A DNA stretch of 64,000 nucleotides, from NCBI GenBank assembly GCA_035622275.1, contig DASPVQ010000024.1, positions 1 to 64,000 on the forward strand, given 5' to 3'. A program made the position numbers and the translations under genes. The notes beneath the pieces are model-generated. The model worked only from the letters and a program-made list of their open reading frames with translations, did no database searches and was not told the origin of the DNA. The DNA is from Thermoplasmata archaeon. Lineage in GTDB: Archaea; Thermoplasmatota; Thermoplasmata; Lutacidiplasmatales; UBA184. This document shows, one piece after another, positions 50,426 to 58,691 of the stretch (positions within the stretch are counted from its first letter, which is position 1; each line of letters opens with the position of its first letter).

Positions 50426-52225
50426 ATGACCACACCCGCCGCTCGCACCACACCCGCGCCCATCGCCGGAGACGCCGGCCCGGGCGAACGCCATCGACCG
50501 CTCGAGCTCACCGACCTCTCCGTCATGATCGGCGGCCAGGGCGGCGACGGAACCCTGACCGTCTCGGACCTCCTGGGCCGCTACTTCCGCAAGTGCGGTC
50601 TCTACGTGTATACCTCGCGCAACGTGCTCTCGCGCATCCGCGGTGGCCACGCGGACGCCTCGGTCCGGGCCTCCCGCGACCCGGTCGCCGCGGTGAAGCC
50701 CCAGGTGGACGTGCTCGTCGCCTTCGACAACGAAGCCATCGAGATGGGACGCCCTGAGCTCGCCGGCCACGGCTTCGTCCTCTACGACTCGACGGGCTTC
50801 CACACCGACCTGCCGAACTCCGCGGGCTTCCCGTTCGCGACACTCGTGGGCGGGCCGCTCGGGCAGCCGATCTTCAAGAACACGGCCGCCTACGGCGCGC
50901 TCTCGGTGCTCCTCGGCTTCGATCCGACGCGCACGCGCGCGGTCATCGAGGAGCGCTTCAAGCGTCGGAGCGCGGAGGCGCTCGAGAAGAACCTGAAGGC
51001 GCTCGAGATCGGCCGCAAGGCCGCGCTGGAGGCGCCCGGCGTGCCCGAGCGTTACAGCGTCGTCGAGGGGGAGGCGAACGACCTGGTCCTGACGACGGGG
51101 AACCAGGCCGTCGCGCTCGGCTTCGTGGTCGGCGGGGGTCGGTTCTTCGCCGGTTACCCGATCACGCCGGCCACCGAGGTCATGGAGTACTTGCAGCGCT
51201 ACCTGCCGCCGTTCGGGGGCGTCGTGCGGCAGGCCGAGGACGAGCTCGCGGCGATCAACATGGTGATCGGCGCTTCGTACGCCGGCGCCCGCTCGATGAC
51301 GTCCACGAGCGGGCCGGGCCTGTCGCTCATGACCGAGGGGATCGGCCACGCGGGCACCGCCGAGATCCCGGTGGTGGTCGCGGACTGCCAGCGCGTCGGC
51401 CCGAGCACGGGACAGCCGACGCGCCACGAGCAGTCGGATCTCTCCCACCTCGCCAACCTGGGCCACGGCGAGTACCCGCGGTTCGTGATCGCACCGGCCA
51501 CGCCCGAGGATTGCTTCTCCATGACGGTCGACGCGCTCAACCTCGCCGACCGCTGGCGCCTTCCGGTCATCCTCCTGCTCGACCAGGCGCTCTGCCAGAA
51601 CACGACGACGAGCCCGCCGTTCGACCTCGCCCGGGTCCGCGTCGAGCGCGGGGCCCGCGTGACCGGGGACGAGCTGGCCCAGATGACCGAGTACCGGGCC
51701 TACAAGTTCACCGACACGGGGGTGAGCCCCTACGCTCCCCCGGGCACCCCCGGCGTGTGGGCCGAGATCACCGGTAACGAGCACGACGAGTGGGGCCACG
51801 TCTCGGTGAACCCGACGAACCGGGTCCGCATGATGAAAAAGCGCATGGAAAAGCTCGTCCGTGCGCGCGACGAGCTCCCCGCGGGCCGCCTCTTCGGCGA
51901 TCCCGCCGCGAAGCTGGGCCTGATCGGCTACGGCTCCACCTCCGGGCCGATCCGCGAGGTGCAGTCGATCCTGTCGACCCGGGGGCTCGCCACCCGCTAC
52001 TTCCAGGCGCGCACGCTCTTCCCGGTCCCCGTCCACGAGCTCGACCCATTCCTTTCCTCGGTGGACGTCGCCTACGTCGTCGAGCACAACTACACCGGCC
52101 AGTTCGCGAGGCTGATCCGCGAGCACCTGCCCTGGCACCACACGAAGCTGCGCTCGATCCTGAAGTACGATGGGGCGTCGTTCCGCGCGCCGCAGATCGT
52201 CGCCGAGCTGAAGGAGGCGGCCTGA
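50426..52225 (+). CDS. 2-Oxoacid:ferredoxin oxidoreductase, fused gamma-alpha subunit
   Basis: 599 residues. The N-terminal gamma domain (about 30-205: MIGGQGGDGTLTVSDLL) is fused to the alpha pyrimidine-binding domain, which carries FAGYPITPATEVMEYL near 250 and a STSGPGLSLMTEG loop. This gamma-alpha fusion is usual for archaeal KorA-type enzymes. The complex oxidises 2-oxoacids (2-oxoglutarate and/or pyruvate) with CoA to acyl-CoA and CO2, reducing ferredoxin. ATG supported by an upstream ribosome site; the beta gene starts 3 bases after its stop. Confidence 0.93.
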   Translation: MTTPAARTTPAPIAGDAGPGERHRPLELTDLSVMIGGQGGDGTLTVSDLLGRYFRKCGLYVYTSRNVLSRIRGGHADASVRASRDPVAAVKPQVDVLVAFDNEAIEMGRPELAGHGFVLYDSTGFHTDLPNSAGFPFATLVGGPLGQPIFKNTAAYGALSVLLGFDPTRTRAVIEERFKRRSAEALEKNLKALEIGRKAALEAPGVPERYSVVEGEANDLVLTTGNQAVALGFVVGGGRFFAGYPITPATEVMEYLQRYLPPFGGVVRQAEDELAAINMVIGASYAGARSMTSTSGPGLSLMTEGIGHAGTAEIPVVVADCQRVGPSTGQPTRHEQSDLSHLANLGHGEYPRFVIAPATPEDCFSMTVDALNLADRWRLPVILLLDQALCQNTTTSPPFDLARVRVERGARVTGDELAQMTEYRAYKFTDTGVSPYAPPGTPGVWAEITGNEHDEWGHVSVNPTNRVRMMKKRMEKLVRARDELPAGRLFGDPAAKLGLIGYGSTSGPIREVQSILSTRGLATRYFQARTLFPVPVHELDPFLSSVDVAYVVEHNYTGQFARLIREHLPWHHTKLRSILKYDGASFRAPQIVAELKEAA

Positions 52226-52227
52226 GG

Positions 52228-53094
52228 ATGGTCCAGTCCGCCAAGCCCGTCCCGCCGATCTGGTGCCCGGGCTGCGGCGACTTCGGCCTGCTCGCCGCGG
52301 TCAAGCGCGCCGCGGCCGACCTCAAGGTGCCCGCCCACGACCTCGTGCTGGTCGGTGGGATCGGCTGCTCGGGCTCCATCCACAACTTCCTCGAGGTCAA
52401 CGGCATCCACGCCCTGCACGGGCGCCTGCTGGCGCAAGCGGTCGCCGTGAAGCTGGCGAACCCGCACCTCACCGTCGTCGCGGCCGGCGGCGACGGCGAC
52501 GGTTACGCGATCGGGATGGGCCACTTCATGCACGCGTTCAAGAAGAACGCCTCGATCCTCTACCTCGTCATGAACAACGAGACCTACGGACTGACGAAGG
52601 GCCAGCCGTCGCCGACGAGCCAGATCGGCTTCGAGGGGAACATCGAGCAGCCGTTCGATGCGATCCTGAGCGCCCTCTCCATCCCCGCGCCGAACTTCAT
52701 CGCGCGGACGTTCTCCGGCGACCCGAAGACGATGACCCAGGTGCTCGAGGAGGCGATCCGCTTCAACCACGAGAACCGTGGATTCGCCTTCGTCGAGGAC
52801 CTCTCGCCGTGCGTGACCTACAACGACACGTACAAGCTCTGGCGCGAGAAGGTCCAGGACCTCTCCAAGCTCCCCGGCTACGACCCGACCGACCGCACCG
52901 CGATGTTCCGGCTCTACCTCGACACCGTCGACGCGGGGAAGATCCCGATCGGCGTGATGCACCGTCCCAGGGACTCTGCCAAGGCCGGTCTCGAGGCGAA
53001 GCTCCTCGGCGAGGCGGTCGGGCCCGCGCGCGCCGAGATCGCGCTCGAGCCGAACCTTCCGGCGTACCAGAAGCTCCTCGCCGGCGTGACCTAG
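52228..53094 (+). CDS. 2-Oxoacid:ferredoxin oxidoreductase beta subunit
   Basis: 288 residues. Thiamine diphosphate/Mg site GGDGDGYAIGMGHFMHAF and VMNNETYGLTKGQPSPT. Cluster-binding cysteines are CPGCGDFG (13 and 16), GIGCSG (about 47) and SPCVTYN (about 196), the four-Cys set of the beta subunit with its single [4Fe-4S] cluster. No separate delta ferredoxin-like subunit is adjacent, so electrons go to a free ferredoxin such as the one at 35 kb. Confidence 0.94.
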   Translation: MVQSAKPVPPIWCPGCGDFGLLAAVKRAAADLKVPAHDLVLVGGIGCSGSIHNFLEVNGIHALHGRLLAQAVAVKLANPHLTVVAAGGDGDGYAIGMGHFMHAFKKNASILYLVMNNETYGLTKGQPSPTSQIGFEGNIEQPFDAILSALSIPAPNFIARTFSGDPKTMTQVLEEAIRFNHENRGFAFVEDLSPCVTYNDTYKLWREKVQDLSKLPGYDPTDRTAMFRLYLDTVDAGKIPIGVMHRPRDSAKAGLEAKLLGEAVGPARAEIALEPNLPAYQKLLAGVT

Positions 53095-53141
53095 GCGCCG
53101 TTCGACTCATCTAAGCCTGCCGGCTGCTCGCGCCGGGTGGG

Positions 53142-54449
53142 ACGATCTGGATCGGGATCGACGACACCGATAGCCCCCGGGGCGGCTGCACGACCTGGGT
53201 GCTCACCGAGCTCCTGCGCGGCGCCCGGGCGGAGGGAATCGATCTCCTCGGCGAGCCGCGGCTGGTCCGGCTCAACCCGAACATCCCGTGGAAGACGCGC
53301 GGGAACGCGGCGCTGGCGGCGCGCTTCGGGCACGGTACCGGGCCGCGCCGCCGCCTGGGCGAGATCGACGGTGCGCCGGTGTGGTCGTTCCCGGCGGGAG
53401 CCCCGCTCGCCGTCGCCGACGCGTGGGCCGACCGCGCCTGGCGCATCGTCCGCGAGGCCGCCGAGTCCGGGGCGCCGGGCACGGACCCCGCGCTGGTCGC
53501 CAGCCGCCGACTCCTTCCTTCCGAACTCTACTGGGACGCCGTTCGGGAGGTCGTATCCGTCGGCGCGGTCCGTGCCGCCCTCGAGCGCTCGGGAGCGATC
53601 GTACGGACGCTCGGCTCGGATCGCGGCATCGTCGGCGCCGCCGCCGCGATCGCCTGGCGGGGTCGGCATCCGACGTGGGAGCTGATCGCCTACCGATCCC
53701 CCGCGCGCTACGGACGACCACGCTCGGTCAGCCGGGAGAGCGTCCGGCGGGCGGTGCGCGAGGTCCCGGGCCTGTTCTTGTGCGAGGACCCGCGGACCCG
53801 GCGCCTGATGGTGGCTCCGCACACCGCGTGCCCCATCCTCTTCGGGCTCCGCGGGACCCGGCGAGGATCGCCGCTCGCCGCGCGGCGGCTCGTCCAGTCC
53901 GAGCCGGTGGACCGGTGGACCCTCTTCCGCACCAACCAGGGCTCGGGCGATCATCTGCGGATCCGCGCGGCCGGCGCGCTCGGCCCGTACCGCTCGGGCA
54001 TCGTCCGAGGCCGGGTCTCGGCGCCGCCGGCGCGACTCCCCGGGGGCCACGTGCGCTTCGCGATCGTGGACGCGAGCGGGACCGCCCTCGATTGCCTCGC
54101 GTTCGAGCCGACCAAGACGCTGCCGCCGGTCGCGCGCGACCTCGTCGCGGGCGACTCGGTCCGGGTCTGGGGCAGCCGAGGCGCCGACACCGCCTTCCGG
54201 CTCGAGGGGATCGAGATCGTTCGCCGGGCGCCCCGCTTCGGTCGCCCCCGGCCGCCCCGTTGCGCGGACTGCGAACGGACCTCCACGTCGCTCGGCCGGC
54301 AGCGCGGATTCCGGTGCCCGGGCTGCCATCGACGCTGGCCCCCGGAGGCCGCCATCCCGCGGCCGCTCGCCGCGCGGTTCGCCCCCGGGGTTTACCACCC
54401 CACCCCGTCCGCGCGCCGCCATCTCGCCCCGCGGGGCCCCGAGCCCTGA
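53142..54449 (+). CDS. tiaS: tRNA-Ile2 agmatidine synthase TiaS, apparent ACG start
   Basis: 435 residues from ACG 53142. The enzyme attaches agmatine to C34 of tRNA-Ile(CAU) so that it reads AUA. The signature IWIGIDDTDSPRGG opens the protein and the C-terminus has an OB-fold and a zinc ribbon (CADCERTS... CPGC). The first standard start (GTG 53199) would remove the whole IDDTD motif. A TAA lies in frame at 53112-53114, and between it and 53199 there is no ATG, GTG or TTG, so a non-standard start is required unless the sequence contains an error. ctaagc 26-31 nt upstream of the ACG may be its TATA element. Confidence 0.9.
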   Translation, partial: TIWIGIDDTDSPRGGCTTWVLTELLRGARAEGIDLLGEPRLVRLNPNIPWKTRGNAALAARFGHGTGPRRRLGEIDGAPVWSFPAGAPLAVADAWADRAWRIVREAAESGAPGTDPALVASRRLLPSELYWDAVREVVSVGAVRAALERSGAIVRTLGSDRGIVGAAAAIAWRGRHPTWELIAYRSPARYGRPRSVSRESVRRAVREVPGLFLCEDPRTRRLMVAPHTACPILFGLRGTRRGSPLAARRLVQSEPVDRWTLFRTNQGSGDHLRIRAAGALGPYRSGIVRGRVSAPPARLPGGHVRFAIVDASGTALDCLAFEPTKTLPPVARDLVAGDSVRVWGSRGADTAFRLEGIEIVRRAPRFGRPRPPRCADCERTSTSLGRQRGFRCPGCHRRWPPEAAIPRPLAARFAPGVYHPTPSARRHLAPRGPEP

Positions 54450-54573
54450 GGCGCGAGAGCGCGCCCGAGGTCTTTTGAACCCACCCCTCGCTATCTACCG
54501 ACGTACCGAGCGATCGTCCGCTACCCTCCCGCGGAGCGGGCCGTCGACGGATCCGGGGAGGCGGAGGCGGCGG

Positions 54574-55689
54574 ATGGCAACGTGCCCGGCGTGCGGCGCC
54601 GAGACCGATGGCGCCGCCGACTGCCCCGACTGCCACCTTTCGGCGGCCCTGTTCGACGCCGTCCGCGAGGCCGCCGGGCCGAACGCGACGTCCGACGCGA
54701 CCTACCTGCGCACGATCGGCGAGCTGCTCGGGACGCTCGACCCCGGGGCCGCCGGGATCGCGCCGACGGGCTCCGACCGAGCGGCCGGCCCGGGCGCGAG
54801 CCGGGGCGTGGTCGTCGACGCGCGCGTCACGGGCGCGACGCGCTCGAGTCCCCCGATCTCGGCTTCCCTGGAGCTGCCCGCGGTGCCGACCGTGCCGTCC
54901 GCGGTCACCGAGTTGAAGCGGCGCGTCGGCGACTACTTCGAGCTCGGTCGCCGGCTCGGGCTCGACTTCACGGACTTCTCCTCGCGCGCCAACTCCGCAG
55001 CGCTCGTCGACGACGTCGACTCGCTCGAGGTCCTGGCGCGCGAGATGTTCGTCCACCTCTCCAGCTCGATCGCCGAGGAGTACGAGGCGTGCCTCGCCCG
55101 CCGCAACGAGCTCGCGCAGACGGTGCGCACGCCCAGCGCCGACGTCGAGCTGACCGCGGTGCGCCGCGCGATCGGGGTCGGCGACCTCGCCGGCGCGCAG
55201 CGGCGCCTTGCCCACGTCCGGGACGCCCTCGCCCGCATCGAGGAGGAGTGGGAGGTCGGGCGGATCCTGGTCACCGAAGGCGAGATGATGAGCGAGGCGA
55301 TCCGGGACCTCGGCGGGGATCCGTCGCCCGCCGCTGGTCCGATCGAGGAGGGCCGGCGGCTCTTCGCCCGGGGCCGACGCGCCGACGCCGAGCGAGTGCT
55401 CGCGCGGGCGGCGATCGCCCTGTGGACGGTGCTCGAGCCGCGGCTGATGGCGGACCTGAAGCGGCTGCGCGACCGGATGGTCGAGGAGCGCGCGGCGGGC
55501 CTCGACATCGATCCGGCGCTCCGCGAGCTCAAGGCGCTCTCGATCGAGCTGAGCCACCGCAACTTCGCGGGGACGGTCATCGCCTACCGGCGTCTCCGCT
55601 CGACCGTCGAGCGCATCGCCCCGGCCGGCGTCGAGGCCCTCGCCGCCGGGCTCGGCGCGCCCGAGTCGGGCCGGGTCCGCCCGGCCTGA
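54574..55689 (+). CDS. Zinc-ribbon and helical protein, 371 aa
   Basis: ATG 54574 follows ggaggcgg. N-terminal zinc ribbon CPACGAETDGAADCPDC (about 4-20), a disordered linker to about 105, then a mostly helical region of about 260 residues rich in Arg, Glu, Ala and Leu with coiled-coil character (KRLRDRMVEERAAG). No family recognised; the layout suggests an adaptor or structural protein. A 32-codon in-frame upstream extension (start 54475) lacks character. Confidence 0.72.
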   Translation: MATCPACGAETDGAADCPDCHLSAALFDAVREAAGPNATSDATYLRTIGELLGTLDPGAAGIAPTGSDRAAGPGASRGVVVDARVTGATRSSPPISASLELPAVPTVPSAVTELKRRVGDYFELGRRLGLDFTDFSSRANSAALVDDVDSLEVLAREMFVHLSSSIAEEYEACLARRNELAQTVRTPSADVELTAVRRAIGVGDLAGAQRRLAHVRDALARIEEEWEVGRILVTEGEMMSEAIRDLGGDPSPAAGPIEEGRRLFARGRRADAERVLARAAIALWTVLEPRLMADLKRLRDRMVEERAAGLDIDPALRELKALSIELSHRNFAGTVIAYRRLRSTVERIAPAGVEALAAGLGAPESGRVRPA

Positions 55690-55726
55690 CCGGCGCGAGC
55701 GACCCGTCTCGCCGAAACGAAGAAGC

Positions 55727-55734
55727 GCTAAAGG
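55727..55734 (+). promoter_or_regulatory. TATA box of hisS
   Basis: gctaaagg, 23-30 nt before the ATG at 55757; leaderless start predicted. Confidence 0.55.
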
Positions 55735-55756
55735 GACGGACCCTTCTGCCCCGCGC

Positions 55757-57058
55757 ATGGGCCTCCAACCGCTCCGAGGGTTCCGCGACTACCCTCCCCC
55801 CGAGGCGGGGACGCGCTCGGAGCTGCGGCGCCGGATGCGCGCGGCCGCGCGTCGCGCCGGCTACCAGGAGCTCGAGACCCCGAGCGTCGAGAGCTTCGAG
55901 CTCTACCAGACGAAGAGCGGCGAAGGGATCGCGGCCCAGGCCTGGCTGTTCCGCGACAAGGGCGACCGGCCCGTCGCGCTCGTCCCGGAGACCACCCCCT
56001 CGCTCGCGCGCGTCTTCGTGGAACGCGCGAAGTCCGAGCCGCTGCCGGTCAAGTGGTTCACCGTCTCCAAGATCTGGCGCTACGAGGAGCCGCAGACCGG
56101 CCGCACGCGCGAGTTCGCCCAGTTCAACCTCGACGTCCTCGGCGTGCCCGGCATCGAGGCCGAGGCCGACCTGTTGAGCGCCGCCGCGCTCGTGCTCGAC
56201 GAGGTCGGCGCCGACGGCCTCTACGCGTTCCGCATCAACGACCGCGCGATCAGCGAGGGGATCGGACGGCTCGTCGGCGCCGCCGAGCCCTCCCGCTTCT
56301 TCCGCGCGGTCGACCAGTTCCGCAAGCTGTCCTCGGCCGAGTTCGCGATCGAGCTCGCGGGCGCGGGGGTCGCGCAGGACAAGGCCGGGGAGCTGATCGA
56401 GCTCTTGTCCGCCGCGCCGAACGGCGTCCCGCCGCCCGAGCTCGAGCGCTTCTTTCAGCGTCTGGTGGACCGGGGCCTCGACGCCGCGGCGCAGGAGGGG
56501 ATCGCGAGGATGCGCCGGCTGTTCCCGCTGCTCGAGCGCGCCGGCCTCGGCGACCGCATCGTCTTCGATCCCACGGTCGTCCGCGGCCTCGCCTACTACA
56601 CCTCGACCGTGTTCGAGGCGTTCGCGCGCGAGGGGTCCGGCCGCTCGCTCTTCGGCGGGGGCCGCTACGATCACCTGATCGAGCTGTTCGAGGGCCCGCC
56701 CACGGCCGCCGTGGGCCTCGCGATCGGCGACCAGATGCTCGAGCTGCTGCTCAAGCGCGCCGGCCGTTGGCCCGACGGAGAGCCGCCCCTCGATTCCTAC
56801 GTCGTCGTCGTCGAGGCGGCGCTGCTCCCCGACGCGGTGGCGATCGTGCAGGAACTGCGGCGCGCCGGGCTCAGCGCGGACTGCGACCTGCTCGGCCGCT
56901 CGATGTCGCGCCAGCTCAAGGAGGCCGCGCGACGGCGCTCGCGGCGGGCGCTGATCCTGGGTCTGCGGGAGGCCGCGCCGGGGGCGGTCGTCGAGCGGGA
57001 TCTTTCGAGTGGTGCGCAGCGTGAGATCCCTCGGAGCGAGGTGGCACGATCGGGGTGA
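55757..57058 (+). CDS. hisS: Histidyl-tRNA synthetase
   Basis: 433-residue class II synthetase. Starts with the family LRGFRDYPPPEA. Motif 2 RYEEPQTGRTREFAQFNLDVLG, histidine-binding signature VVRGLAYYTSTVFEAF (Ala where many bacterial enzymes have Asp) and motif 3 GGRYDHLIELFEGPPTAAVGLAIG. The C-terminal anticodon-binding domain begins near 345. It charges the tRNA-His also encoded in this window, whose G-1:C73 pair is the main identity element. The last 143 bp overlap, antisense, the gene on the other strand. Confidence 0.95.
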   Translation: MGLQPLRGFRDYPPPEAGTRSELRRRMRAAARRAGYQELETPSVESFELYQTKSGEGIAAQAWLFRDKGDRPVALVPETTPSLARVFVERAKSEPLPVKWFTVSKIWRYEEPQTGRTREFAQFNLDVLGVPGIEAEADLLSAAALVLDEVGADGLYAFRINDRAISEGIGRLVGAAEPSRFFRAVDQFRKLSSAEFAIELAGAGVAQDKAGELIELLSAAPNGVPPPELERFFQRLVDRGLDAAAQEGIARMRRLFPLLERAGLGDRIVFDPTVVRGLAYYTSTVFEAFAREGSGRSLFGGGRYDHLIELFEGPPTAAVGLAIGDQMLELLLKRAGRWPDGEPPLDSYVVVVEAALLPDAVAIVQELRRAGLSADCDLLGRSMSRQLKEAARRRSRRALILGLREAAPGAVVERDLSSGAQREIPRSEVARSG

Positions 57059-57800
57059 TCCCCTCGAACGTGTCGCCGTCCCAGAGCAGGATGCCGTTCG
57101 GCGACTCGGCGCCGTCGACGTAGCCGTACCAGTAGACGACGGCCCCCTCGCCGAAGAGCTCGGTGTACGGGGCGAGCTGTCGCCGCAGGTTGCGACGCAG
57201 CTCGACGTCGTCCCCGAAGTTTGCCTTCGACTCGATCCAGGTGAGCTTCTGGCCGTAGAAGATGATCGGCTCGTCCAGGAGCGCGTCCGGCGTCTTCGCG
57301 TACTTGCCGCGGAGGTCCTTCTCCGTCCGGTAGCCGATGCCGTGCTTCTCGAGCCACCGCTGGAGCCGCTCCTCCCCCTTGCGGCCCCGCTCGCGCTGCA
57401 GCTCCATGCCGCGCGGCGAGTAGATCATGTCGTGGGCGAGGAGATCGCCGACCTCCTTGCGGAGCCGCGCGTCCGGCGCGGTCTCGGGATGGAGGAACGT
57501 GCCCCAGACCTTCTTGCGCGGGATGCCGAGCTCGCCCAGCATCTGCTGGCCGAGCAGCACCGGCGGGAACCGGAGCTCCCGCGCGATGTCGAGCATCGGG
57601 CGGCCGTGCCGCCACTGGCGAACGAACCCGGGGATCTGGCGCTTCACCGGGTAGAAGCGGCGCGTCGCGTCGCGCGTCACGCGGTGGGTGTGGATCACGA
57701 AGAGGAGCTCCTCGTCGAAGTGCTCCTGGTGCGCGAGCCGGTGCACGTCCTCGTAGGTGCCGAGCCGTTCGAACAGCCGCTGGTACGTCGCGCGGTCCAT
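56916..57800 (-). CDS. CDIN1 (C15orf41)-like TPD-motif nuclease
   Basis: 294 residues. Two N-terminal helix-turn-helix-like segments (about 15-60 and 65-105: GRPMLDIARELRFPPVLLGQQML) are followed by a PD-(D/E)xK fold with GKYAKTPDALLDEP (TPD at 170-172) and WIESKANFGD (Glu190, Lys192). This is the arrangement of the TPD family that includes human CDIN1. Predicted DNA or RNA nuclease, structurally akin to archaeal Holliday-junction resolvases. The C-terminal 45 residues are low-complexity and antisense to the end of hisS, so they may be non-conserved read-through. Confidence 0.82.
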   Translation of the reverse strand: MDRATYQRLFERLGTYEDVHRLAHQEHFDEELLFVIHTHRVTRDATRRFYPVKRQIPGFVRQWRHGRPMLDIARELRFPPVLLGQQMLGELGIPRKKVWGTFLHPETAPDARLRKEVGDLLAHDMIYSPRGMELQRERGRKGEERLQRWLEKHGIGYRTEKDLRGKYAKTPDALLDEPIIFYGQKLTWIESKANFGDDVELRRNLRRQLAPYTELFGEGAVVYWYGYVDGAESPNGILLWDGDTFEGITPIVPPRSEGSHAAHHSKDPARRPPPARPPADPGSAPAASAVARPP

Positions 57801-57881
57801 GGGGCGTTGAACGGGTCCGCGGGCACCGAGCGCCGGCGGCGGATAAGCTTGCGCCGGCGGCCGGGCCGCGGCGGGTCCCGC

Positions 57882-58691
57882 TCACTCGCGCCAGTCCAGA
57901 CCCACCGTTCGAAGGCCGACCTTGGCCACCGGCGGCGGCCGACGCTTGTGGCGACTCGCGTGGACCCGCTGGACGATCGCGCGGACCACGTCGGCGGACA
58001 GGCCGGTGCGCTCGACGATCTCTCCCTCGTCGCGCAGCTGCTCGAGCCCGACGAGGATCCGGTCGATCTCCGCGTAGGGCAGTCCGAGCTCGCCCTCGTC
58101 GGTCTGGCCCTCCCATAGGCCGGCGCTGGGCGGCCGCTCGCGGATCGCGGCCGGCAGTTCGAGCTCCCGCGCGAGCGCGAGCACCTCGGTCTTGTACAGA
58201 TCGCCGATCGGCAGCAGATCGACACCGCCGTCGCCGTACTTCGTGAAGTAGCCGAGCAGGAGCTCGGACTTGTTGCCGGTACCCGCCACCCGGCGGCGGC
58301 GCTCGCGGGCGAGCGCGTAGAGGACCGTCATGCGGACGCGGGCCACCTCGTTGCCGAGCGTCACCCGGTCGGCGATCTCGGGGAGGAGCTCGCGGATCGC
58401 CCGGACCGCGCCGTCGATCGGCACCGTTCTCACTTCGATGCCCAGCGACCGGCCGAACGCGTCCGTCTCGGCGATGATCTCGGCCGGGAACCGCTCGTCG
58501 GGGAGCTGGACGCCGAGGACGTGCGCCGCGCCGAGCGCGTCGCGGGCGAGGCGCGCGGTCAGCGCGCTGTCGATGCCGCCGGAGAGGCCGACCACGACGC
58601 CGGTGGCACCCTCGGCGAGCGCGTGCGCTCTCACGAACCGCAGGATCGTCCCGAGCGCGTGCGCGGGCAGCCGGGGCTCGAGGCCGCTCAT
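57882..58691 (-). CDS. nadE: NAD+ synthetase (ammonia-dependent)
   Basis: 269 residues, no N-terminal glutaminase domain. PP-loop VGLSGGIDSALT (S37-S42) for ATP, then AGTGNKSELLLGYFTKYGDGG (the NAD-adenylate site) and LYKTEVLALARELELP. It converts nicotinic acid adenine dinucleotide to NAD+ with ammonia. ATG overlaps the stop of the RaSEA gene (ATGA), so the genes are co-transcribed. Confidence 0.95.
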   Translation of the reverse strand: MSGLEPRLPAHALGTILRFVRAHALAEGATGVVVGLSGGIDSALTARLARDALGAAHVLGVQLPDERFPAEIIAETDAFGRSLGIEVRTVPIDGAVRAIRELLPEIADRVTLGNEVARVRMTVLYALARERRRRVAGTGNKSELLLGYFTKYGDGGVDLLPIGDLYKTEVLALARELELPAAIRERPPSAGLWEGQTDEGELGLPYAEIDRILVGLEQLRDEGEIVERTGLSADVVRAIVQRVHASRHKRRPPPVAKVGLRTVGLDWRE

